From Bacilli bacterium (lineage in GTDB: Bacteria; Bacillota_I; Bacilli_A; RF39; UBA660): a DNA stretch of 64,000 nt. A model generated the notes under the pieces. It did not search any database, was not told the DNA's origin, and saw only the letters and a list, made by a program, of their open reading frames with translations. Position numbers and translations under genes: made by a program. Where the stretch lies: contig JAFRQT010000044.1 of assembly GCA_017428485.1 (NCBI GenBank), forward strand, positions 44,374 through 108,373. Reading direction: 5' to 3'. Below, in pieces: positions 18,349 through 26,158 of this stretch (its first letter is position 1; the number at the start of each line of letters is the position of its first letter).

Positions 18349-19974
18349 ATGGGTATAGACACAAAGAAAAATAAAAAAGAAGTTGAACCTGATTTTTTTA
18401 ATCCGGAAGTAAGAAAAGCAATTAATGAACTTAAGAATGTTTTTGCATACAAAAAAAATAAAATGATTTATACCGAAAAAACTCAAGCACAGGCTAGTGC
18501 TGCTTTAATAAAATTATGCGATTTGTTAGATATTTTTAATAAATTTTATAGAGATGAATCAAGAATAATAGCAGAAGAATTAACTTATTATGATAGTACT
18601 ACTAAAAAAAGAGTAAAATTAATTGATATTGATAAGAACAGATTTACTAGTATACTTGATAAGAATAATATGCTTACTTGTTTAAAGTCTTTAGCTCTAT
18701 CTAACAAAATAGCACATATATTTGATGTACCAATATTATCAAGAAGAGATTCTATTGCTGAATTATATAATCAATATCATTCTGATATGGTACTTAATCC
18801 TAAACAAATTACTTTTTATCCATCTTTTGATACGGTTTTTCCAAGTATTAATACTAAACATTTATACAATATTATTTTTGATGAAAATGATAGTATAACA
18901 GCTTTGATAAGAAGTATTAAAGATGTTCAATCAGACGTTAAAAATGCAAAACAACAAAAGAAAGAAGGAATATTAAGACGTTTAAATATTCCAATTGATT
19001 ATCGTAATGTTGAAAGAACTAATTCAATTATTAAAAGAATAAGTTTGCAAAGAGTAGTTGATTCTTGGATATATATGACTTATAAAGAAGGGCAATCATT
19101 ATTAAAATCAAAAAATAGTATGTTCTTAGTTAAAAATAATTATATAGCAATGACTGCTCAATTATTAACTAGTAAATTAAAAGGCATTAATTATGAATTA
19201 ATTGAAACTCCATCTTCTAGTTTGAGTAGTGATTTTAGAAATCTATTAATAATTGATGATACAGATTTATCATATTATGTAGAAGTACATATGCCTAATT
19301 ATCTTGCAGAATTATTACAAGTTAAATGTGGAATTGTTAAAAGCCCAACAAGGAAAACAAAACATGCTAAAGCAACAGGGGTGTATGTTAAAGATGAAGA
19401 TGAAGTTAATAGACTTAGTAAATTTATAAGCACTATGCCAAGTGGAAAAACTGAAAGAGCTGAAGTAATTACTAGAGAAAGTAAAACTGCTGAAGAGAAT
19501 AAAGCAGAGTCATATGAATATGAAATTAATGAATTAGTAACTAGCTCAGATTTGTTTGAAGGCTTTTTATCTAAATTGGGCAATTATGATGAAATAATAA
19601 AACAAAATCAATCAATAATATTTAATAGTGAAGGTACATTAGATGCATCTTTAAATACTATTTGTAGAAATTATTATGAAATGTATAAATCATTTAGTGA
19701 TGAATATAAAAACCAATTTATTAAATATGCAATTAATGGGCTTCAAAATGGTGATATATTTGATAGAGAACTAATTCAAAATGAATTTGTTAGAAATATA
19801 AATGATAAAGTCTTGTTGGGAAAAGTATTTATTTATGCTAATTTACTAAAATATAAATATTATCAAAATATAGATAATCAAAATGATATATCGGTATTTA
19901 TAAATGAAATATTAAATAGTGATTTTGTTAAAAATGATGAAAGTGGGGTAGCAATACATGGACAAGAATTATAA
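18349..19974 (+). CDS. Hypothetical soluble protein, 541 residues
   Basis: No family recognised. A charged N-terminus, no signal peptide or membrane helices, a central mixed region with NIPIDYRNVERTNSI, a Lys/Arg-rich patch (SPTRKTKHAKA) near residue 335, an acidic stretch around 385, then a helical C-terminal third. The domain layout hints at a cytoplasmic scaffold or nucleic-acid-linked protein but no catalytic motif is visible. It overlaps the next small gene by 17 bp, so the two are one transcription unit. Confidence 0.75.
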   Translation: MGIDTKKNKKEVEPDFFNPEVRKAINELKNVFAYKKNKMIYTEKTQAQASAALIKLCDLLDIFNKFYRDESRIIAEELTYYDSTTKKRVKLIDIDKNRFTSILDKNNMLTCLKSLALSNKIAHIFDVPILSRRDSIAELYNQYHSDMVLNPKQITFYPSFDTVFPSINTKHLYNIIFDENDSITALIRSIKDVQSDVKNAKQQKKEGILRRLNIPIDYRNVERTNSIIKRISLQRVVDSWIYMTYKEGQSLLKSKNSMFLVKNNYIAMTAQLLTSKLKGINYELIETPSSSLSSDFRNLLIIDDTDLSYYVEVHMPNYLAELLQVKCGIVKSPTRKTKHAKATGVYVKDEDEVNRLSKFISTMPSGKTERAEVITRESKTAEENKAESYEYEINELVTSSDLFEGFLSKLGNYDEIIKQNQSIIFNSEGTLDASLNTICRNYYEMYKSFSDEYKNQFIKYAINGLQNGDIFDRELIQNEFVRNINDKVLLGKVFIYANLLKYKYYQNIDNQNDISVFINEILNSDFVKNDESGVAIHGQEL

Positions 19975-20158
19975 TAAAGAAAAAGAAATATATGATAAAC
20001 TAATGATACTTGAAGAAGGAGACCAAAAAGAAAGATCACTAGCATTCGATTGTGAAGCTATTTTATCAGATGAGACTACAACAGAAAGTTTAGAAAGTAG
20101 ACTATCAATTATAGAAAATATGATTAAAGAATATGAGGACAATAAAAAAAGTAATTAA
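19958..20158 (+). CDS. Small acidic helical protein
   Basis: 66 residues, almost entirely helix-forming and acidic (EKEIYDKLMILEEGD, RLSIIENMIKEYED), probably a short coiled coil. GGGGT inside the upstream gene is its ribosome binding site, and the 17-bp overlap implies coupled translation. It may be a partner of the 541-residue protein; no known family. Confidence 0.65.
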   Translation: MDKNYNKEKEIYDKLMILEEGDQKERSLAFDCEAILSDETTTESLESRLSIIENMIKEYEDNKKSN

Positions 20159-20170
20159 CAATTACTTTTT
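20146..20170. terminator. Bidirectional terminator
   Basis: Eleven-base stem with a 3-nt loop (AAAAAGTAATT pairs with AATTACTTTTT) between the small acidic gene and the convergent prepilin gene. Confidence 0.75.
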
Positions 20171-20174
20171 TATT

Positions 20175-21170
20175 TTAACATACATATGAGTCACCCAAAT
20201 GTATATTTGCATCATAGTCTGATACACTCACGCCACCTATTGGATTGACATGAATATTTAAAGATGAATCGCTACAATTAAAACTTTTGCCACAAGAATT
20301 ATATTCTCGACAATTAGAACTTCCAAATATTTCTTCTAGTATTGCTTTATTTGCATCATAAGCAGAGGAACTTCTGTCATTCGATTTTAGATAATAAACA
20401 TTACCATTTTTAACAAATCCAACATAGCTAGATACTAAGTCTCCCGATGGAACAGATATAGTTTTGCTTTGACATGTTATACCGTTTTGTGCAAAATGAT
20501 TACAAGCTTCTTCAGTGTCATAGTAGAATGGTTCAATGTCATCGCATGAATTACCATATTCCGGGTCTATAAGACACCATATGGTTTTAGACTCTAATCT
20601 ATAATTTTCATATTCAATTTTTGCAAAAAATGGATGACCTATTGAATTAATTACATCTTGATATGAATTATATGTTTGAACTCCAAATGGTAATGTTTCA
20701 TTATCGTGGATATAATTAGAATAAAAGAATAATTGTTTAACATTTGTATTACTTGTACCTGTTACTACAAGTTTTTCATTATCATCTAAATCATTTACAT
20801 CAACAACATCTGAACTATTAATTATTTCAATAGTTCCTTTTTTATTATATTGGTATGTTCCATTTGTTGCTTGTAATTCTATTACATTACCATTACCATC
20901 TAATTTAACAAAATATTTTAAATTTCCACCGCCAGTTAATTTTAAATTATTAGTATACCCATCTGCATTTGTGTATTCACAAGCAACTCCACCATCTACT
21001 AAATATTGTTGCCTTGCAGATCTTAATACTGAACTTACCTCATTTGTAAATGTATTTTTTCTTGCATCTCTATACATACTAAGTACGTTTGGAAGTGCAA
21101 CTATTACTAAAATAGCAAGTATAGCTATAACAGCTAATAATTCAACTAAAGTAAAACCTTTTTTATTCAT
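20175..21170 (-). CDS. Type IV prepilin-like protein
   Basis: 331 residues. The N-terminus MNKKGFTLVELLAVIAILA is a textbook class III prepilin signal: basic leader, Gly-Phe cleavage site, Glu at +5 and a hydrophobic helix. The globular part is Cys-rich toward the C-terminus (CREYNSCGKSFNC), suggesting disulfides. The ribosome binding site is GGTGAAGGA. No pilus assembly ATPase, prepilin peptidase or other pilin is nearby, so it is an orphan here; partners must lie outside the window. It could be a surface pilin or pseudopilin. Confidence 0.88.
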   Translation of the reverse strand: MNKKGFTLVELLAVIAILAILVIVALPNVLSMYRDARKNTFTNEVSSVLRSARQQYLVDGGVACEYTNADGYTNNLKLTGGGNLKYFVKLDGNGNVIELQATNGTYQYNKKGTIEIINSSDVVDVNDLDDNEKLVVTGTSNTNVKQLFFYSNYIHDNETLPFGVQTYNSYQDVINSIGHPFFAKIEYENYRLESKTIWCLIDPEYGNSCDDIEPFYYDTEEACNHFAQNGITCQSKTISVPSGDLVSSYVGFVKNGNVYYLKSNDRSSSAYDANKAILEEIFGSSNCREYNSCGKSFNCSDSSLNIHVNPIGGVSVSDYDANIHLGDSYVC

Positions 21171-21284
21171 TATCCTTCACCTATTATTAAGTATATCATT
21201 TTTACAAATTTATTCAATATTTAAATCAATTTTAAAAAAAACAAACAAATTATTGAAAAAACTTAATAAAATAGTCATTTTTGT

Positions 21285-21313
21285 TTGACAAAAGAATATA
21301 TTAATGCTAGTAT
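21285..21313 (+). promoter_or_regulatory. Promoter of the thioester adhesin gene
   Basis: TTGACA (21285-21290), 17-nt spacer, TAGTAT (21308-21313) with a TG extended -10. The -35 box explains why an apparent in-frame TTG start at 21285 should be ignored in favour of the ATG at 21345. Confidence 0.75.
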
Positions 21314-21344
21314 ATTGACTCGAAAAATTATGGGGTGTTTTGAA

Positions 21345-24300
21345 ATGAAAAATTATTTAAAAATTGCTGTTTTAATAGTTTTATCTATCTTTTTAGTTAA
21401 CATTAATTACATATATGCATCTACATTAGATACAGGTGAAGATGTACAAAAAGTAGTTAATGATAATGAAGAAGAAAAAGAAAAAATTGTTGAAGAGAAT
21501 CAAAAAGAAGAAATTGAGACTGATGGAGAATCTGAAGTTGAAGAAGAAAAAGAAGATGAAATAGTAGAACAAGTTACTACAGGAACTAGTGATGAAGAAT
21601 CAAACCAAGAAAAAAACTTTACTGATGATTCTGAACTAGGAAATGGAGAAGGAGAAAATGTGCTAAAGACTCCTGTTCAAAATGGAGAAGGAGAAAATGT
21701 ACTAAAGACTCCTGTTCAAAATGGAGAAGGAGAAAATGTGCTAAAGACTCCTGCTCAAAATGGTGAAGGAGAAAGTGAACTAGAGACTCCTGCTCAAAAT
21801 GGAGAAGGAGAAAATGTACTAGAGACTCCTGTTCAAAATGGAGAAGGAGAAAATGTACCAGAGACTCCTGCTCAAAATGGTGAAGGAGAAAGTGAACTAG
21901 AGACTCCTGCTCAAAATGGAGAAGGAGAAAACGTACCAGAGACTCCTGTTCAAAATGGTGAAACAGAAGGTAATGATGATGAAGCCATACCAGTACAAAA
22001 AGTAAAAGTTATTACAACAAAAGTAGATGAAGATGGTAATTATTTATCTGGAGTAATATTACAGATACTTAATTCTGAGAACGATATCGTAGATGAATGG
22101 ACTACTGATGCTACTGCTCCTGAACATGAAACATTATTACCAAATGGTATATATACATTACATGAAAAATTCACACCTGATGGTTATATTGCAGCAGAAG
22201 ATCAAGAAATTATAATTGATATAAAAATTCCTGATATAAGTGCTGGAGTTAATTTTGATTCTGAGATATGTGATCATCATAAAGGATTTGCATTATATTA
22301 TGTACAAAGTGTTAGCGAAACTGGAGAAGTTACTGAACATGAAGTTTATTGCATTAATCAAAATTGGGAAATACCAGATGAAACTTCAATATATGAAGGT
22401 GAAATATTAAATCCAAATAGTATAAAGAATTATACAAGACAAACTGTACCTACTGATGCTACTAGAGATAAAAATATGCAGACAATTGATATTTCTGATC
22501 CAGACTTAGAATCTCCTGAATTATATAATAAAATACTTGATATTATTTATCACAGAAACAAAGCTGCTGAAGTTCTAGGACAACAAGGGTTAGAATATAC
22601 TGAATCAGAAATTAGATTCATTACAGAAGTAGCATTAAAGAATTATACAAATACAGGAATAACTGAAGTGGTTATTGCTTATAGAAAATCAAGAAATGAA
22701 ACATATGCTCCATTAAATGTTCCTGGAGTAATATATGATACAAGAAGTAATGGAGATATTTTCTATCTAAGACATAATTATAGAGATTATGTATATATAC
22801 CAGATGCTGAACTAGGCAGTGATATAGCAACAATTGATTTTGGTAAAGGAACTTCATTTGGTCAAATAGTAGTTAACCACTGGAATGGTGGACACAATGC
22901 TAAAAATGATCCAGTTGAAAGAGCTAGAGTAGCAAGATATTATGAATTATTTAAATATTTAATTAGTGATGAAGATCATCATCCAGATGGTATGCATTTA
23001 TATATTTATTCATCTGGAAGCATTCTACCAGGAGTAGTAGCAGATGATACTGACAATGGTAGATATCAAAACTTATTAGGTGTTACCGGCTACTTAGAAG
23101 ATTTCAAACCAGAAGATAAACATTATACAGTAGTAAATAAATATGATACTAAAAAGAAAGACATTCAAGTTGAAAAAATATGGGATGACAATGATAATCA
23201 AGATGGAATAAGACCAGATGATATAAAAGTAACTCTTTATGCAGATGATGTAGAAATTGATTCAGTTATATTAAATACTAAAAATGAATGGAAACATATA
23301 TTTAAAAATTTAGATGTATATAACAAAGGTCAAGAAATACAATATAGAATAAATGAAATTGCAGTAAAGGGATATGATACTCAAGTAGTAGGATTTACTA
23401 TTACAAATACACATACACCAGAAAAGAAAGATATTCCAGTCGAAAAAATATGGGATGATAATAATAATCAAGATGGAATAAGACCAGATGATATAAAAGT
23501 TATTCTTTATGCAGATAATGTAGAAATAGATTCAGTTATATTAAATGCTAAAAATGAATGGAAATATATATTTGAAAATTTAGATGTATATAAACATGGT
23601 AAAAAAATTGACTATGTAATAAGCGAGCCTGAAGTAAAGGGATATAATACTAAGGTAGCAGGGTTTCAAATTACAAATACACATACACCAGAAAAGAAAG
23701 ATATTCCAGTTGAAAAACTATGGGATGATAATAATAATCAAGATGGAATAAGACCAGATGATATAAAAGTTATTCTTTATGCAGATGATGTAGAAATTGA
23801 TTCAGTTATATTAAATGCCAAAAATGAATGGAAACATGTATTTAAAAACTTAGATGTATATAAAGATGGAACAAAGATTGTTTATACTATCAATGAAATT
23901 GAAGTTGAAGGATATGATACTGAGGTAGAGGGATTTACTATTACAAATACACATACTCCTGAAAAGAGAGAAGTTTCTGTTATTAAAATTTGGGATGATA
24001 AAGAAGACTATGAAAAATTAAGACCTAAAACTGTAACTATTATTCTTAAAGCTGATGGAGTAGAAATTGATTCAGTATTATTAAGTGAAAAAACAGGATG
24101 GTCTCATACATTTAAAGATTTAGATGTATATAAAGACGGAAAAGAGATAGTTTATACTATCAATGAAATTGAAGTCGATAAATACTATACCGAAATCACA
24201 GGTAACATGTATATAGGATTTGAAGTTAAGAATACCCATTTCGGTGAAGGTGATGATAATCCACCTACAGGTGATAATATAATTGTATATATAACTATGT

Positions 24301-24359
24301 TAATAATTAGTGTATTAGGATTAATTAAATTATCATTTACATATATTAAAAATAATTAA
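21345..24359 (+). CDS. Sortase-anchored adhesin with thioester-like and Cna_B domains
   Basis: 1004 residues from the ATG at 21345 (GGGGTG upstream). Order: signal peptide (1-28); Glu-rich region; eight 13-residue repeats (99-202); a SpaA/Cna_B-like domain (about 220-296); a TQXA-type thioester domain (about 304-595) with Cys336 in YCINQ but TEVA instead of TQXA at 427-430; four Cna_B domains of about 90 residues with VEKIWDD and ITNTHTP, the Lys and Asn of isopeptide bonds; NPPTG (972-976), membrane helix and short tail. A stiff surface stalk anchored to the wall by a sortase not present here. Glu428 in place of the Gln would prevent a normal thioester. Confidence 0.9.
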   Translation: MKNYLKIAVLIVLSIFLVNINYIYASTLDTGEDVQKVVNDNEEEKEKIVEENQKEEIETDGESEVEEEKEDEIVEQVTTGTSDEESNQEKNFTDDSELGNGEGENVLKTPVQNGEGENVLKTPVQNGEGENVLKTPAQNGEGESELETPAQNGEGENVLETPVQNGEGENVPETPAQNGEGESELETPAQNGEGENVPETPVQNGETEGNDDEAIPVQKVKVITTKVDEDGNYLSGVILQILNSENDIVDEWTTDATAPEHETLLPNGIYTLHEKFTPDGYIAAEDQEIIIDIKIPDISAGVNFDSEICDHHKGFALYYVQSVSETGEVTEHEVYCINQNWEIPDETSIYEGEILNPNSIKNYTRQTVPTDATRDKNMQTIDISDPDLESPELYNKILDIIYHRNKAAEVLGQQGLEYTESEIRFITEVALKNYTNTGITEVVIAYRKSRNETYAPLNVPGVIYDTRSNGDIFYLRHNYRDYVYIPDAELGSDIATIDFGKGTSFGQIVVNHWNGGHNAKNDPVERARVARYYELFKYLISDEDHHPDGMHLYIYSSGSILPGVVADDTDNGRYQNLLGVTGYLEDFKPEDKHYTVVNKYDTKKKDIQVEKIWDDNDNQDGIRPDDIKVTLYADDVEIDSVILNTKNEWKHIFKNLDVYNKGQEIQYRINEIAVKGYDTQVVGFTITNTHTPEKKDIPVEKIWDDNNNQDGIRPDDIKVILYADNVEIDSVILNAKNEWKYIFENLDVYKHGKKIDYVISEPEVKGYNTKVAGFQITNTHTPEKKDIPVEKLWDDNNNQDGIRPDDIKVILYADDVEIDSVILNAKNEWKHVFKNLDVYKDGTKIVYTINEIEVEGYDTEVEGFTITNTHTPEKREVSVIKIWDDKEDYEKLRPKTVTIILKADGVEIDSVLLSEKTGWSHTFKDLDVYKDGKEIVYTINEIEVDKYYTEITGNMYIGFEVKNTHFGEGDDNPPTGDNIIVYITMLIISVLGLIKLSFTYIKNN
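21639..21950 (+). repeat. Eight 39-bp coding repeats
   Basis: Each unit encodes a version of QNGEGENVLKTPV; variants alternate ENV/SEL and LK/LE/PE. Near-identical nucleotide units suggest copy number can change by slippage or recombination. Confidence 0.9.
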
Positions 24360-24360
24360 A

Positions 24361-24386
24361 AAGAAAACATTGGTTTTCTTTTTTTT
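24361..24386 (+). terminator. Terminator after the adhesin gene
   Basis: AAGAAAAC pairs with GTTTTCTT around ATTG, followed by a T-run; TATAAT for the next gene begins at 24391. Confidence 0.8.
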
Positions 24387-24422
24387 ATGTTATAATGTAT
24401 TTGAATAAAGAAGGAGTTTCTT

Positions 24423-25760
24423 ATGAGAAAAAAATTATTAACTGTTTTATTAATTGGTTTATTGTTTATTGATGGTAGAGTTAAAGCTGATTCTAATGCT
24501 TTCCTTATAGAAAGCAATTATACTACTGTAGTTAAAGGAGATACATTGTATTTAAAAGCAGGATTTGATACCTTGTGGGATGAAAGCTTAATAAAAGATG
24601 ATAGTGAAGAAAATGAATTAATGACATTTTATATAGCTTTTCCAGCTGGATTTACTGCAAATTTTGATGACATTAAGTTTGTAAATAATAATTATAATTT
24701 TGATGATTATAGATTTGATTATTATACAGATAAAGATGAAAAAACATATTATCTTTTCTCTAGGGTGTATGTTAATGAAGTTAAAGAAACTGCTGATGAA
24801 GATGATGGCATGTATAATGGAAAAATAAATGTTCCAATAATTGAAAATATTAAAGTAAAAGTAGATAACAATCTTGAAGGAACATATATGATAGATACAG
24901 GTTTTATGTTGGAAAAAGATGATGAAGAGACTGACTATTATGATGAAGAAGATGAAGATTATGAAGAAAAACTTGTAGTGGAAAGTTTACCAGTTACAGT
25001 AATATCTAAAAATTCTAATAATAAATTAAGATTTCTAATGTTTAAAACCGAATCAGAAGGATTAGGTAAGGGCGGAGACAATATAGTCGATTTAAAAGAT
25101 GGTAAATATGATTATGAATTACCATATTATTCATTATCAGATTCTTTAGATTTTATTAATGCAGCATGCTATTCAAGATGTAAAATAACAAATATAGGTA
25201 CTGATAGGTATATAGATTTCGAAGATAGTAATCAAATAACGGTCACTTATGAAAATGGTAAAACCTATAAGTATACATTTAAAAATGAATTAGAAAAGGC
25301 AACTATATATCATGAATGGGATTCAAGGTCATTTGCAAAAAATGTAATGATTATTGGTAATAAAGAGAGTAGTGAATTATTAGAACGTATATTTGAAGCA
25401 CATACAAGTGATAACTATATTATAAAAAGAAACTATTATAATTATGAAGATCTAAATGATATAGATAAAAAAATAATAAAAGAATTATTAGATAAGGATT
25501 TTGATTTAGACACATATAATGGTCCATATTGGTTTGTAATTAATGATGACAATGAAATTTATCATAGTAAAGGTAATTTAACTGAAGAAGAAATCAAAAG
25601 TGTTTATGAAAGATTTGGAATATTAACTGAAGAAGATAAAAAAGATGCAACTACTAATAATAAAATATTAAATATAGGAGATAAGTACTTAATAATTGGA
25701 ACTATTTGTACTATATTATTAATCGTAATTATTACTATTATAGTTATATTAAAAAAATAA
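24423..25760 (+). CDS. Exported membrane-anchored protein
   Basis: 445 residues. Signal peptide (1-22), an acidic extracellular region beginning with a strand-rich section (TTVVKGDTLYLKAGF), a very acidic linker near residue 170, two close cysteines (CYSRC), and a C-terminal helix of about 25 hydrophobic residues followed by KK, without an LPXTG-like motif. AAGGAG precedes the ATG. The beginning is similar in style to cohesin/Ig-like surface domains. It has its own promoter but follows the adhesin directly. Confidence 0.75.
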   Translation: MRKKLLTVLLIGLLFIDGRVKADSNAFLIESNYTTVVKGDTLYLKAGFDTLWDESLIKDDSEENELMTFYIAFPAGFTANFDDIKFVNNNYNFDDYRFDYYTDKDEKTYYLFSRVYVNEVKETADEDDGMYNGKINVPIIENIKVKVDNNLEGTYMIDTGFMLEKDDEETDYYDEEDEDYEEKLVVESLPVTVISKNSNNKLRFLMFKTESEGLGKGGDNIVDLKDGKYDYELPYYSLSDSLDFINAACYSRCKITNIGTDRYIDFEDSNQITVTYENGKTYKYTFKNELEKATIYHEWDSRSFAKNVMIIGNKESSELLERIFEAHTSDNYIIKRNYYNYEDLNDIDKKIIKELLDKDFDLDTYNGPYWFVINDDNEIYHSKGNLTEEEIKSVYERFGILTEEDKKDATTNNKILNIGDKYLIIGTICTILLIVIITIIVILKK

Positions 25761-25774
25761 AATAAATAATGTGA

Positions 25775-25780
25775 TATAAT
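25775..25780 (+). promoter_or_regulatory. -10 box 6 nt before ATG (possible leaderless start)
   Basis: TATAAT followed by six bases and the ATG at 25787, with no Shine-Dalgarno between. Confidence 0.55.
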
Positions 25781-25786
25781 TAATAT

Positions 25787-26134
25787 ATGAATGATGATAT
25801 AAGTATAATGATGAAAATTTATAATACATTTGATATTGACTGGATGGGAGATGTTATTGGCAGTCTTTCAGATTTAACACGTCATCATATTGTAAAAAAA
25901 GAAAAAGGTGGGATAGATGATATAAGCAATTATGCACTGCTTACTAGAAAATCTCATGAATTATTACATTATTTAGAAAGCAATTATTATTCTGAATATG
26001 TTAAATTAAATTATTTGTTTTTAATGTTAAATAGAACTAATAAAACTCCCACATCAGATTATTTTGAAACAATAAAATCAATAATGAAAAAAGTTAGAAA
26101 AGACATTAAAAATAAGAGAAGAGGAAGAAAATAA
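25787..26134 (+). CDS. Small HNH-like protein
   Basis: 115 residues. TRHHIVKKEKGG, then NYALLTRKSHELLH, follows the His-His...Asn...His pattern of HNH nucleases, but the zinc-binding Cys pairs seen in many members are absent. The C-terminus is strongly basic (KNKRRGRK), as expected for a nucleic-acid-binding protein. No Shine-Dalgarno; probably leaderless. It could be a nuclease or a degenerate relative. Confidence 0.6.
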   Translation: MNDDISIMMKIYNTFDIDWMGDVIGSLSDLTRHHIVKKEKGGIDDISNYALLTRKSHELLHYLESNYYSEYVKLNYLFLMLNRTNKTPTSDYFETIKSIMKKVRKDIKNKRRGRK

Positions 26135-26158
26135 AAAGGATTTTTAAAATCCTTTTTC
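26133..26158. terminator. Bidirectional terminator
   Basis: AAAAAGGATTT pairs with AAATCCTTTTT between two converging genes and overlaps both ends. Confidence 0.75.

Noticed and set aside
21285..21344. In-frame TTG at 21285 as start of the adhesin
   Set aside because: TTG there is part of a TTGACA -35 box, and the segment before the ATG at 21345 is a promoter/leader; a signal peptide begins exactly at 21345.
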